This document shows, one piece after another, positions 51,200 to 61,960 of a stretch of 64,000 nucleotides of DNA. The position numbers and the translations under genes were made by a program. Numbering within the stretch: position 1 is the stretch's first letter; the number at the start of each line of letters is the position of its first letter. The notes beneath the pieces are model-generated. The model was not told the origin of the DNA. It did not search any database and saw nothing but the letters and a program-made list of their open reading frames with translations. Source of the DNA: Isochrysis galbana (lineage: Eukaryota > Haptophyta > Isochrysidales > Isochrysidaceae); NCBI GenBank assembly GCA_018136815.1, contig CM030941.1, positions 672,939-736,938 of the forward strand. Reading direction: 5' to 3'.

Positions 51200-51330
51200 T
51201 CGCCATGAAAAAAAATCTGAAGATTCGGGCTACTACCGCTAGCTATAAAGGACCACGCGCTCACGGTACCGACTCACGCCATCGCCTATCTATACCCCAG
51301 ATCACTCACTCCCTTTACACTACCCCCTTC
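51200..51330 (-). repeat. dispersed repeat family R4, reverse part
   Basis: TCTGAAGATTCGGGCTACTA and AAAGGACCACGCGCTCACGG match the reverse strand of 28728-28775. Confidence 0.6.
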
Positions 51331-51639
51331 ATTCCTTTGTCTTTGGCATCGGGGGGGGGGGGCGCGTGCACTACGAAGGGCCAGCAACCAGCAAGCAGCA
51401 AGCGCAAGGGGCGGGCTGGGGCAGACCTGTTGTTGGGTGTTCCTGTGGCAGACAAACGTTAAACGCCTTTTGCAACTATCTTATCGTGTCCCCGGGGGGT
51501 CTCGGCCCCCACCCTTCGGCTCTTCTTCGTCTGCTGCCGCACTTTCGCGGTGTCTGTCTGCCGCGCGGGGTGTCCTCTCTCTAGTAAGGCTGTGAATAGG
51601 TTTGGTTTGGAGCTAACATGTTTGAAGTAGATAGTACCT

Positions 51640-51800
51640 TTCAGCTATCTTGATACATAGAGATAGTGCCCTTCGTTCGGCTATCTTGATACATAGAGAT
51701 AGTGCGATTTGCCAAGTACCAAGTAGATACCTAATATCTAATATCTAATATCTAGATATTAGTTAGGCATTAGGTATTGGGTATAGATAATAGCCCTTAG
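51640..51800. repeat. tandem CTATCTTGATACATAGAGATAG hairpin units
   Basis: Two units of a roughly 30-base CTATCTTGATA...TAGAGATAGTGC repeat (about 51647 and 51680), each able to fold on itself. A very similar pair is at 52360-52412. The surrounding sequence is rich in CTAGATATTAG. Confidence 0.65.
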
Positions 51801-52359
51801 TTAGCTCCGGCCCGTAGTAGTCGCGCGTTTGTGTGTTGTGTGTGGTTGTGGTTGTCGAACCAATATGTGTCGTTGTGCGCACTGGCACAAAGCACAAACA
51901 AAGCTCAAGCTCCTACCTATAAATAGATATAGATAGTGTACCGTAAAAGGAAAAGGTATTTATTATGGCGGGGGGCGGGCCCGAAAAGCGCGAGAGTGAG
52001 TACTAAGTACCTACAATACGTGGGCAGTAGGCGCGAGATTGCTGTAGCCCTTCGATCGGCGCGGGGCGCGAGAGGCTGTCGTCATGGGCAGGAAGCGGTC
52101 CGCTGCGGCGGTGGACAGCAATATACTCTGTACGAAAGGCAAGGCAATCGGATGCAACTTTGGAGCACTCCTTGCTGGCGGGAATGAATTGTGAGTGAGG
52201 GCTTGTTGTGTGTGTGTGTGGTTCGCGCGCGCAGCGCGCCCTTAGATAGCTCCGCGCGCCCCCATCACAGTTGTCTTCCGCGCGCCGCGTGCAAGCCTGT
52301 AGCCTGTAAGCTCGGTGACTATTAATAGGTTGTTAATAGCTTTTGTCATCACCGCTATC

Positions 52360-52412
52360 TTGATAGATAGAGATAGTGCTCCTTCGCTATCTTGATAGAT
52401 AGAGATAGTGCT
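52360..52412. repeat. second pair of CTATCTTGATAGATAGAGATAG units
   Basis: Two near-identical 22-base cores separated by about ten bases, each a partial palindrome (CTATCT...AGATAG). Confidence 0.65.
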
Positions 52413-52892
52413 TTTGCTGGGTAGATAGCCTAATATCTTGATTGATATCTGTCTATCACATGTTCACAGCCTTGCTCTCTAGCCCGGTCACTCACTATGG
52501 GGGTGCGGAGGGCACCAACTAGTTTGGGTAAATGAAGGGCTAAATAAGCTCCCAATAGGTTCCGGTAGGATGGATCAGCAAAAAAATTGGGGGTTCTCCG
52601 GCGAAATTTCGAAAAATACCAAATTTCAGCTCTTCAAAGACGGTGCGCGAGTCGGGCCCCCCTCCGGTATATTTTAGTGAGGCCCTTCATGCGAGGCACA
52701 AACATAGAATGACGAGGAATTTTTGACGCCAACTCACTGGGTCCACAAGGCCTAGTTCCATGCACACTGGGCCATAAGCCAAACTCGTAATGTTGCACTT
52801 CATTGGGTACGAAAGTATCACGTTCACGTATCACGTATCACGTATCACAAAACACGAAACTCAAGACGCTTAGGAAAAAGTTAATGTTATAT

Positions 52893-53060
52893 CCTAGCCA
52901 ACCACACTAGCTAATCGGACACAACTTTTCAGTCCCAGAATCTCGCCATGCCTGACGAGCCAGGTGTCCGAGTGCTACCGGGGGGAGGGGGCACTGCCCC
53001 CTCCCCCCTACCCTCGGTATTTGTCTTCCCCCCCAGTGCACGCACCGCCCCCGCGCACAC
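52893..53060 (-). repeat. dispersed repeat family R3, copy 3
   Basis: ATCCTAGCCAACCACACTAG, CGGACACAACTTTTCAGTCC and GCCAGGTGTCCGAGTGCTAC match the reverse strand of 36490-36620. Confidence 0.75.
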
Positions 53061-53414
53061 TGTGAAAGTGCATTTACTGCTAGTGGTGTAGAGGTTGTAT
53101 GAGTATGAGACTTTTTATCCGCGGTTATGTTGCGAAGAGCGCACGATCTATGGCGTCGTCTCTTCTCTTCTCGTGATATGACGTCAGGGCGATAATGAGG
53201 TGGGGTTGCAGATTCACCCATCGCACCGCGTGATGCAAGGCGGTTGTGAAGGAATACCAGATACCCGGGGATAGGGAGGGGGGAGCCGATGGCCGAGCCC
53301 CCCTTAACCCCCCAAATATGCATCAAATATGCAAAATATGCAAAGATATGCAAAATCAAAATCACTGAGAAAAAGGGCCAAAATATGCAAAACATAAACA
53401 TCATATCTTGCATA

Positions 53415-53800
53415 TTTCTATCTGGGCCTACTGCAAGGGGCCTGGGAGCATTGCTCAGGGGCGCAGGTGAGGCTGCGGCATGGCCTTGGCCCCTCTTGCC
53501 TCTCCCTCGCTGGCTCTCGCGCCCCTTCCAGTCGACTGGAGCTGGCTGGGGGGTCCTGATAAGGGGGGCCCAAAGGGACGGAGGGGTCGTTGGTCAGAGC
53601 GACAAGCTGACCAACGCGGGCTAGGGCGTGCGATATGTGCCCAGCTCTTAGGGAGAGTCTGCGCTGTCTGGGTGAGTCCCCCCTACATGCCAAGAGGCAG
53701 CGCAGGGGGGTGGATGGTTCTCGCCCCCCATGAGGGGAGTTGAGAGAGGGGGGGGCACAAGGCCCCCCTCCATGGCGACCAATCATAAGATTAGTGGGGA
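53415..53800 (-). repeat. dispersed repeat family R2, reverse copy
   Basis: CAGTCGACTGGAGCTGGCTG and GGGGTCCTGAT match R2 in reverse. It ends at CTCCATGGCG beside the imperfect palindrome ACCAATC / GATTAGT (53778-53795). Confidence 0.65.
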
Positions 53801-54005
53801 GAATCCCACAGATCTGGACACCCTGGAGAGGCTGCCATTGAATCCCTACACTCACTCGGGCTCATCAACTAGTTAGGGGCCGCTTAGACGCGCGCCACAC
53901 CTTCGGCCATCACCATGAGCGGTCCATGAGTCAATGACCACAATTTCGCATTCTTCTTCCGTACGGTAAACCTCAACAGCCATCAATAATCTCTCGCAGC
54001 GCTAC

Positions 54006-55961
54006 TCATGCCATACATGCCATTAATTGATCAGCATCCCATGGCCGCCTGCGTTTCTCAGTCGTCTTCGTATTCGTTTTGATCATAGGAAACATGGCGT
54101 TCTCCAGCGTCTCCGTCAAACTATCCAATTTTGAAGCAGATGTATGCGCCACCACTGCCAATGCCCTAAGGAGCAGCGCATATCGGGAATTGACTGAAGC
54201 AGGGAGAGACGAGCTTCTGATGTATGCCGCTGCCGCATCATCAATGGATATGCTGCCTAACACGGAAGACTGGACTGCATCAATAGACTCGTCAGCTCTC
54301 ATCGCCACATGCGACTGTTGATGAATCTCGACAGCTCTAGATGTCTGGGGCCGAGACGCCGCACAGTTTGTTACTGTCCGATCTGAGTATGATGACAAGA
54401 CATGGCCCCCCATAGCTTCAAACTCGCGGAGTGCCTCTTTTTGCTCATCGAATAGACCGGCGTCGTCAGGGTGCGACATAAGCGTTGTTGCGCAGAACTG
54501 TGCATGCGCGCAACGTAGTTCCGGAGCCAACGTCAAAAGCTCCACCGCATTCCATGGCACAACATGAGTGGCCGGGGCACTCGAAGTGGATCTGCAGGAA
54601 GGGGCCAAAGGATTCATCGCTGCTGACGTGGCTGCACTGGACTCGCCTTTCAACTCTGAGGGCAAAGACGACCACAATGAATCCCGAAGACGAGGACAAC
54701 CAAACACTGCATACGTCAGCGAGGGCTGCAAGACCTTCCAGAGTTTATCGCCACGATTTGAGTTCTCATGACCAGTTTGCATGCTTCTCTGGCTGAGGTT
54801 TGGCTGTTGTTGTGCAGCAGTCGTTTCTTGTGCCTCGCGAGGTGATGACTGCATTGCTGGCGCAGGTTCCGATGCTTTTGTAGCGTTGAGTGAAATTCCT
54901 TGCGGGTGTCCGGTTCGCGGGCCTGCCACCTCGGAGGTCACTGGCGAGCTCGACAGGTCCAACATGGGAGAAGCAAGATCGACGCGAAGTTTGCATGCAA
55001 TGAAGAGGACTGCGGCCGCGTTATCCCATACATCCAATGAAGGATACAGGAATGGGCGATCCTTCTTCTTGCGGCCCGTGCTTCTCAAGGCGCGACTTGA
55101 CGCGACATCCTCCAGGGCCACGAGAGAGATGGCCTCCGCAAGGTGAGCAATCTCAAGAGGCAGACGCAGCTGAGAGCTCATTTGCCGGATAAGGAGACGC
55201 GGGGATGGGCCGTGAAGACACAGGCCAAGCGTGGCACAGAGCGCATTGGCGACATCTACCAGTTGTTGCTTTGTCGGAATTAGAGACATCGACAGCACTG
55301 AAGGGAAAGAGCGCAAGACTGGTCGGAAGCGCTCTGGGAGTAAGCGCTCATATCCAAGGAGTGGAAGCTGACCGCTCTGGCACCAGTCAAGAAGGTCCTC
55401 TGGATGCACGATTCGCTGGCCAGTCGTACCATCACAGGCGATGAGAAGCAATGCCAGCATGAGCTTTGGCGAGAGCGCAGGTGCCAAGGCACTTTTCTTG
55501 TAACGACTGAGGGTGATTTTAGGCCTTGCCTTGGACGCTTTGGGCATTGCAGGCACTCGTAACACACATTGGAGCCACACCGAGCGAATCGCCGAGCGAA
55601 ACGCTCGTTCGCCATCACCAAGGTCTAGAATGCCCTCCAGAGCCAGGACCTGTGCTTGAAGCATCACCTGGAAGGCCTCGATCACAGTCTCCAACGACGG
55701 TCGCTCCGGCTTACCTTTGACGGCAGTGGTGCGCACATCTGTCTTGTGATGAACTCGGTAGCGCAACTGCCCTCCGTCAGCGACGCCCGCGTCTGCCTGC
55801 TCCTCGACGAAGCCACGCAGTCGGACCCCGCAGTCGACACACACCATCCCGCCGTCTGCCGCCTGCTCAAACTGCGTGCTCTGGCAAACGTGGCAGCGCT
55901 TGCTAGCCGCCCGCGCGCGAGGAGGTGAAGCAGCAGCGCCTTCCAGTGCCGAGGACGCCAT
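54006..55961 (-). CDS. RNA polymerase I initiation factor, Rrn7/TAF1B family
   Basis: A 651-residue, single-exon protein. Rrn7/TAF1B is the TFIIB-like subunit of the core factor/SL1 complex that places RNA polymerase I on rDNA promoters in the nucleolus. Visible: an N-terminal zinc ribbon with Cys at about 23, 26, 41 and 44 (KRCHVCQS...MVCVDCGVRL), a reader/linker-like region, then a first cyclin-like fold with the family motif SPKLMLALLLIACD and HPEDLLDWCQSGQLPLLGYE (family: P-x-D-x-x-x-W-x-x-x-G-x-L-P-Y). A second cyclin-like stretch (PLEIAHLAEAISLV...DNAAAVLFIACKLR) follows. The C-terminal 300 residues are Ser/Pro-rich and divergent. I chose the ATG at 55961; 33 codons upstream stay open but are low-complexity. 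AGAGTACTCT sits at 56083-56092 upstream. Assignment rests on domain order and the ribbon; confidence is good but not certain. Confidence 0.8.
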   Translation of the reverse strand: MASSALEGAAASPPRARAASKRCHVCQSTQFEQAADGGMVCVDCGVRLRGFVEEQADAGVADGGQLRYRVHHKTDVRTTAVKGKPERPSLETVIEAFQVMLQAQVLALEGILDLGDGERAFRSAIRSVWLQCVLRVPAMPKASKARPKITLSRYKKSALAPALSPKLMLALLLIACDGTTGQRIVHPEDLLDWCQSGQLPLLGYERLLPERFRPVLRSFPSVLSMSLIPTKQQLVDVANALCATLGLCLHGPSPRLLIRQMSSQLRLPLEIAHLAEAISLVALEDVASSRALRSTGRKKKDRPFLYPSLDVWDNAAAVLFIACKLRVDLASPMLDLSSSPVTSEVAGPRTGHPQGISLNATKASEPAPAMQSSPREAQETTAAQQQPNLSQRSMQTGHENSNRGDKLWKVLQPSLTYAVFGCPRLRDSLWSSLPSELKGESSAATSAAMNPLAPSCRSTSSAPATHVVPWNAVELLTLAPELRCAHAQFCATTLMSHPDDAGLFDEQKEALREFEAMGGHVLSSYSDRTVTNCAASRPQTSRAVEIHQQSHVAMRADESIDAVQSSVLGSISIDDAAAAYIRSSSLPASVNSRYALLLRALAVVAHTSASKLDSLTETLENAMFPMIKTNTKTTEKRRRPWDADQLMACMA

Positions 55962-56082
55962 AGGTGAGCAGGGTGGCAGCCCGTTCTCCTCCTTCCTCCC
56001 TCGTCCCCCAAGCTCGTGCTCCGCTGCCGCGGGTGGAGTTCCCTCCCCGCCACTTCTCACTTCTCACCTCATTGAATACTTT

Positions 56083-56092
56083 AGAGTACTCT
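56083..56092. promoter_or_regulatory. AGAGTACTCT motif upstream of Rrn7-like gene
   Basis: Perfect 10-bp palindrome, 122 bases from the ATG, identical to the one upstream of the U-box gene at 27481. Confidence 0.35.
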
Positions 56093-56857
56093 AGAGGTAT
56101 GAGCTTCTTCGATCATCATCAGTTTAATATAAAATGAGAGTAAGATGAAAATAGTTAGCCTCAGTCCGCCGAACGAGAGAAGGTGCCTCCTGAAATGAGG
56201 GGTGGCAAGTCGCCGCTCCACCCTCCAAAGTGTGGGTGCTCCGATACTTTTTTACTTAAATGGGGGGGAGGGGGGCGTGGGTGAAAAAAACTGAACACTG
56301 ACCCTCGCGAACCTCGGACCTCGGTTTTCGGTTTTAACCTTGACCCTAACCCTAACCCTAACCCGGTTTCACCTTCTTGTTCGCTGCCTATTCGGCGGCG
56401 CGGCGTGCGGCGTCTGCCATGGCCCGATTGGTCGGCGCGGCGGGTTGCGCGGAGGGAGTTGAGGGGAGCGGCGTGCGCTCCATGACCCCTATCTTAATAA
56501 AGATAGTCGGCGGCATGGTATGAGGGTGACTGACCGGCACGCCCAGCCCTAGACGGAGCAGGAGTTAGTGCCTGCTGGTGCGCGGGAAGGGGCAGGTCAC
56601 GAGACGCCCCCTCTGTTGACCCTTGATCCTTACTTCAAAAAAACACTTCAAAAATACGTTCTATGTTTTAATTTAGAGCCTCACACACGGTTCCATAGTA
56701 GTTCCTCCCCACGTAACCCCACCTCTCTACACCCCGTGCCTACATACCTGCCCCCTCGGATGTCTGAATCACTACAATGCATAGGCTCGGACGTGCTGTT
56801 CCAACATTTGTGCCGCACATCAAATTCAAAACGTGCGCCCACTTTTCGTCATCCCAG
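56093..56857. other. intergenic with telomere-like repeat and palindrome-edged repeat
   Basis: CCCTAA repeated about 3.5 times at 56343-56364 (telomere-type sequence inside the contig). At 56475-56506 the reversed edge GCGCTCCATGACCC adjoins CTATCTT-AATA-AAGATAG. No gene. Confidence 0.6.
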
Positions 56858-59485
56858 TCAGTCGGATTCATCCCGGCCCTGGAGGAGAGACGAAAGCGCT
56901 GAGTGCATTGCACCGGCGACACGAGTGTCGCCCTCGCAGGCTCCGATTAACAGCCGCAGGCCTCGGTCTGGATCTCCGTAGGCATTCACAAACGCCTTGC
57001 CGTCACCTTGACCTAGACGCGAGGCGCCAGAGAAATGACGAGGCACACGAGGCACTTGGGCACGGCCCAAGGGAGGCGGCTCAAATGTTAGCATCACTTC
57101 AACGCGCAGCGCCTTCTCTGCTGCAGCCTCGAGAGCCATCTTGGCTTCATCTAGTCGTACTTGTGCAGCCGCCACCGCCACCACGCGCTTGGCCTCTTCC
57201 GCCTGCAAATCTTCAGGAGTCCGATTGGCGATCCGCCGCCGCTCCTCCTCACGTGCAGCGTCGCCGCCCATAACCCAGGCGCGGAGTAGTGCTGCATCAT
57301 CGTCGAGCTTGCGAGGAACCTACATTTCAGCACGTCGACAACGGCGTGTGAGTTACGCGGGACAGTGTCGCAGCGGACAACACCGAGGCGAGTGTACAAC
57401 ATCCAAGGCATTATCAGAGAACCCGGGACGAACTTCTAAGCGTAGGACATGTAGTTTTGGATCGCTGGCAGATGATGACTAGTACTCAGCATGGTGTGGG
57501 GTGCGGCTCACCTCCTCGTGCGCTCTCGTCGCCTCAGTCTTGGCGGAATCGAGCGCGTCTGCCACATGGATAAGCGCTTGAGCCCCTCGCCGAAGCTCTG
57601 CAAGCAACTCTTCACGGCTGCGCTTCAGTGCCTTTGGCAAGGCTCGCGGGTGTATCGACTCTTTATGAGTGTCTTCACCGTGAATGTTGCCGGGCGGTAT
57701 CGAAAGGCCATCGGTCAGGCTTACCTCACAATTCAGCAGCCTCGCACCTGGTCGAATGAGAGGTGAGGCCTTGGCTACAGGCGTCCCAGGGCTGACCTTG
57801 GAAAGTACCGGTGGAGCATAGGCATCGGCTTCGTCGGCTTGGGGCTGGAAGCTCAAACCCATCTTCGTCCGAGGCGGCCAATCGGCTCCGTTGAGGACGA
57901 CGAGTACCCTCTGATCAGCACCAGTCGCATCGTGCCCAGACGCAAGGCTCCCAGCATTTTCGCCTGTGTCGTCATTGGGTAGGGTCGCACTTTCGTCAAT
58001 CTCCAAGTTGATCGTCTCCACCGCTTCGCTAGACGTGTCCAGCCACCAACGCACTACCTCTGCAGAGGTCCATTGGCGTGGGTCCGACGGAAGCGGTCGT
58101 TGCTCATCCTCACAACTCGCACCCTGGCCTCGGGTAAGAGAAGCCTTCCCCACGAGTCGGCGGGTCAAGACGTGCGCTCCACACACACTACCATCGGCGG
58201 CAGCGGCCCCAAACACCACCCTGCCGCTACTCTCGCCTTTGACCCGTTGGCGAGCATCACTCGCAGCGTCGGGTGCTACGCGCAGACCCACGTGGTATAA
58301 TGTGTCAATGGCATGCTCAGCATCAGCAGATGCGGGCGAGACCGTGGCAATCAGAGCCATCCGTCCATCTCCTTCTAGAGCCCCACGCAACACTCGTGTG
58401 AGGGCCGTGTCGCGAGCGGGCATACGCTGCGTGCGAGTGCCGACCGCCTCGCGAGCAGCAAGACAGGCTTTCAGCACGGAGAGCGACGTGTTGACCTCTT
58501 GGGCTTCCTTGCGACGGTCCTTAGCGTGCGATGCTTGGTCCCGTGACCACTCGGAGCCGGCCAAGTCGACCAGGCTGAGGTAGCCACAGCTCGCTGATTC
58601 ACTCACATCACCTTCCAGTGTGAGCAAGGGCTCGAGCTTGTAGACAGCGTGCGTGCGCGATGACGCGTCGTGAACGCCCGTAGCATGAGTTGATCTCCTG
58701 TGGGATGCACCAACAATCAGATCGATCGCCTCCGATGCCGTGGTTACGACGACGCTGACACTTGGGGGCGCGTCCGACGCTTCCGATGTGGGGCGCTGCT
58801 CTCTGAGTGCTACGGGGACAACATGCGTGTTCCCTTCCGCGTCATCTCGCAGCATACACGTGGCTGAGTCGTGTAGCAGATCTGTGACCACTGCGCCAGC
58901 GATTTCTAGGGCACTCACGCGCCAACCCGCAGTCGCACTCGGCATATCTTCGCGCAGCGCCTCAATGATGCCTCCGAGAGTGTATGTCTTGCCAGAACCG
59001 GTTTGGCCGAAGCAGAGTACTGTCGCAGATGTGCGGCTCGGGCCAAAGGCACCATCGACGAGGGGGCGCACGGTGGACGCGTACACTTCGGCTGTGCTTG
59101 CACTCTCGTCAAAAACAGCGTCGGCGTAGAAGCAGTGGTTCTCGCAGTACATGGTTTTATGGTCGGCGCAAAGCATGGCACGTGTGATCCACATGGCAGC
59201 GGGGTCGCCGTCGCCCCACACGTCCGTGCCCCCCTCGCACGAGAGCACGTCAAAGTCGCGCTCGCGCTCGAGCTCAAAGAGCGGTCGCTTGCGCACCACG
59301 ACGCGCGGCCGCGAGCAGCCGCTCGGCCCCTCCGCCCGGTGGGGCAGCGGCAAGGGCCGCGCGTCTCGCAGCTCATCGCGGAGTGCCTGCACGCCACCCA
59401 TGAAGGCCTCCCGGTTGTTTTGCCGCCGTGACGCCGTATCGTGACAGTCGTTGGTCTCGAAGACGGCCGAATTGACGTTGCCCAT
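56858..59485 (-). CDS. kinesin-13 family motor
   Basis: Two exons, 59485-57512 and 57319-56858, with a 192-bp intron in phase 0 (donor GAG|GTGAGC, acceptor ATGTAG|G), giving 811 residues. Kinesin-13 motors use ATP to depolymerise microtubule ends, acting at spindles and in flagellar length control. Visible: VVVRKRPLFELE (kinesin-13 type first strand), FYADAVFDESAS, the P-loop CFGQTGSGKTYTLGG (about residues 157-170), SSRTHAVYKL (switch I side), LSLVDLAGSEWSRD (switch II), EVNTSLSVLKACLAAR and TALTRVLRGALEG. After the motor comes DPRQWTSAEVVRWWLD, which looks like a SAM-type helix, then a linker. A coiled coil spans the intron (AELRRGAQALIHVADALDSA ... QAEEAKRVVAVAAAQVRLDE). The ATG at 59485 gives MGNVNSA, an N-myristoylation-type start. 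A further upstream ATG (59539) only adds low-complexity residues. Confidence 0.88.
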
Positions 59486-59919
59486 GGGCACGCCTCCACA
59501 AAGCGGGAAGAGGGAGAGAGCGGGAGAGAGGGGGAGCAAAGGACGAGGGACGACGAGCGAGCTGCTGGTGCGAGAAGAAGAGAGAGAAAGGGTCTGGATG
59601 AGGTGGGGATGAGAGAGAGAGAGAGAGGAAGAAACTGGGAGAGGAGACGAGAGCTTGGTCCCTGATCACTTCATCACATGGAAGACTATGTTACAAAATA
59701 GAAAATACTACTCTGCTCCTACTCTAATAAAATAAATGAGTACTGGCACCGCTACTCCCACTAGCCTCTAGCCTGGTACCAAGGTACCAACCTACCAACC
59801 GACTATCCGCAGCCCACTTGCCCTGTACACCTTGAAGTGCGTTGCTGCCCCCGATCCAAAACAAATGCATCCCTTCCATCCAAACCTTCCCCCACGAAAG
59901 ATCAAAGCTCCTACCTTGG

Positions 59920-60001
59920 TGTCGTTCCGTCAATCATGATGAATCATGGGACATCACTCGAATGGAGCCATCAAATGTCCATAGTCATTTATACAACAAT
60001 A
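59920..60001 (+). repeat. dispersed hairpin repeat, copy 3
   Basis: GTCGTTCCGTCAATCATGAT, then GGGACATCACTCGAATGGAG and TTTATACAACAAT. It has a 9- to 10-base insertion relative to copies at 1801 and 45831. Confidence 0.65.
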
Positions 60002-60033
60002 TTAACACACTTTAACCCTACGGTGGACACTAA

Positions 60034-60075
60034 CTATTGTTAAAACAATAGGGTCATGGAGCGCGCGCAAAACGG
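60034..60075 (+). repeat. palindrome plus GGGTCATGGAGCGC, cleanest copy
   Basis: Perfect 8-bp arms CTATTGTT (60034-60041) and AACAATAG (60044-60051) with an AA spacer, joined to GGGTCATGGAGCGCGCG. Compared with the copy at 1519, one base pair in the stem has changed on both arms (C-G there, T-A here). Confidence 0.7.
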
Positions 60076-60651
60076 GAGAGCATCGCGAACCTCTTCCTCT
60101 TCCAACTTCCAACAGCTGGGCGTAGAACTCGTGGCTCGTGGCTCGTGGAGACGTGGAGAAGAAGCCGGCCTGGGCATGAAGCATGAAGGGTGTCTCCGGC
60201 GAGGGTCTTTTCGTCTTTTCGTTTGTGATGCGCAATCCGTCTCAATGTCTCAATAATGTGATTGGCGGAACAGTAGAAGATATAGGGCGGTCAAACAGGG
60301 GTTTTTTTATTAGGGGTAAAAAATGACCATCTCACGGTTAAGGAAATTTCAGGATTTTTTTCGGTAGAAAGTTCCCAATACACCCAACTAACACATATCC
60401 GGGCCCCATTGGGACCCAGACCCCCCCCTTGGGCCCACACAACAAAACGCAAAACGACGTAAGCAAATATTGACGAAAGAAAGACGCTAACGTCGGAAAG
60501 GGCTTAAAGAGCTCAACTTCAAATCGAGACCGGGCGCGGTGCGTGCCCGATTTCGACGATCCACCGGGATTGGGGGCCCCAGGCATCCACCACCTACACC
60601 CCGCTTCACTCTCCTCCTCCTCAAGCCTCGCTCCTTCACCATGGACCATGC

Positions 60652-61218
60652 ATGGGCCAGTACTTTGTCTTCATCGCCAAGCGACTCGGTCACCGCACCT
60701 ACGAGGAGATCCGCGCCCCAGCCTTCAAGTTCTGCGAACACATGGAGGAGGGCATGAGCGGCGCCATCCTGGCGATGCTGCTCGTCACAGCCTCTGGCAT
60801 GGGCCGTGGATGTGGAGACTTTCGCGTGGATCTGGCCAAGGAACGCTACCCGTCGATGTGGGCACTCATCAAGCCATACATGGGCCGTTGGTGCAAGGCA
60901 ACCCTCATGCTCGTCGGCGACTACTCCGACGAGTACGACAGGATCCCCAAGACCAAGTACATTGGAGACGAGGCCGCCGTCGCGTACCTCTGCATGGAAT
61001 ACATCACGGCGCTCGCGTACGCTGAAACGGATCCCATGGTGCAAGTGAACCGAGCAGCTGGCAAACTTTACATGGAGAACAAGAAGGCCGTCCTCGCACG
61101 CGTCACGGACCTCGCCACCCAAGATCAGCCAAGCGACATCGTCGCCTGCCAGCAGAACGACATTGAGGAAGAGGGATGTGAGAAAAAGACGAAGAAGATG
61201 AAAACTCAGCCCGCGTAG
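60652..61218 (+). CDS. transposon cargo protein of unknown function
   Basis: A 188-residue ORF, the only protein-like frame inside the 1.7-kb transposon. It begins MGQYFVFIAKRL and has MLLVTASGMGRGCGDFR, then MGRWCKATLMLVGDYSDEYD, then YIGDEAAVAYLCMEYITALA, and ends in a Lys-rich tail (EKKTKKMKTQPA) that could be a nuclear signal. The order MGxY...GRGxGD...GxW...GDY is reminiscent of a widespread uncharacterised protein family in bacteria and eukaryotes that I recall only as hypothetical proteins, so no function is claimed. It is not a transposase: no DDE blocks, BED finger or dimerisation motif. Two other ATGs lie just upstream in different frames. Whether it is expressed from its own promoter or is a captured gene piece cannot be told. 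Confidence 0.6.
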   Translation: MGQYFVFIAKRLGHRTYEEIRAPAFKFCEHMEEGMSGAILAMLLVTASGMGRGCGDFRVDLAKERYPSMWALIKPYMGRWCKATLMLVGDYSDEYDRIPKTKYIGDEAAVAYLCMEYITALAYAETDPMVQVNRAAGKLYMENKKAVLARVTDLATQDQPSDIVACQQNDIEEEGCEKKTKKMKTQPA

Positions 61219-61219
61219 C

Positions 61220-61960
61220 TGGGGGTTACCGCGTCTGTAGAGAGTGGGAGCGTGATTAGTTAGCTTTGTAATAATAATATTATCGTGGCTACCCAAAAAG
61301 AAAACACTGATACGAAAAAGAACCTGGCCCTCTTTTGACGGAACGCGACTTCCTGGCCAGATAAAGATAACGACGCCAGCAACGACAGAAGCGTCTCAAC
61401 GGCGCCCGCGAGGTGCAATCGCGAAAGCCGTAGCACCTACAGCATCCACAACAGCCACCGACCGCAGTCGTCGCAGCCACGGCAGCCGTCGTCGGCGCCC
61501 TCTTCCTTGCCGCAAGAGTTGGTGCCCTCTCCGCCGCCGCCCTCTCCCCCGCCGCCGCCCTCTCCTCCGCCGCCGCCCTCTCCCCTCTCCCTCTCCCCCG
61601 CCACCGAGTTAGGGGCGAAGTTAGGGGTCAGTAGAAATTATATACCTAAATAGCCGGGAGGGGTGTGACAAAAAAAGGGAACTTCGAGCAGTTCGCACCC
61701 TCTTGCATCTTGCATCGGGCGGGAATCAAATGCCGATTGTAGCTTAGATATAAAGGAACCGATCCCCCCGCGGGCGCGAGCGCCAATTCTTTACGGGTAG
61801 AGCGTGAGTGCGCGTGACGGAGGGGGAGAGAGGGGGGGCGTATCGCACCATTTCTTGGCGAGAAGATTTTCGTAGCGTCTGGTAGCCCCCCCGGGAGGTT
61901 TTTTATTGGGCATCGCGCCACGGTCAAAAAATGCAGCCCAACCCTTACTAGTCGTTAAAA
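61220..61960. other. right part of the transposon, non-coding
   Basis: Contains CCGCCGCCGCCCTCTCC repeats (61531-61600) and AT-rich sequence toward the right end. No second ORF supported. Confidence 0.5.

Noticed and set aside
51640-51800. CRISPR array
   Set aside because: Only two tandem units with no regular spacers, in a eukaryotic window; partial palindromes explain the repetition.
60487-61296. 269-residue minus-strand ORF opposite the transposon cargo gene
   Set aside because: Antisense shadow: the plus-strand 188-residue frame has better protein character (balanced hydrophobic and charged blocks, Lys-rich tail) and a conserved-looking motif order.
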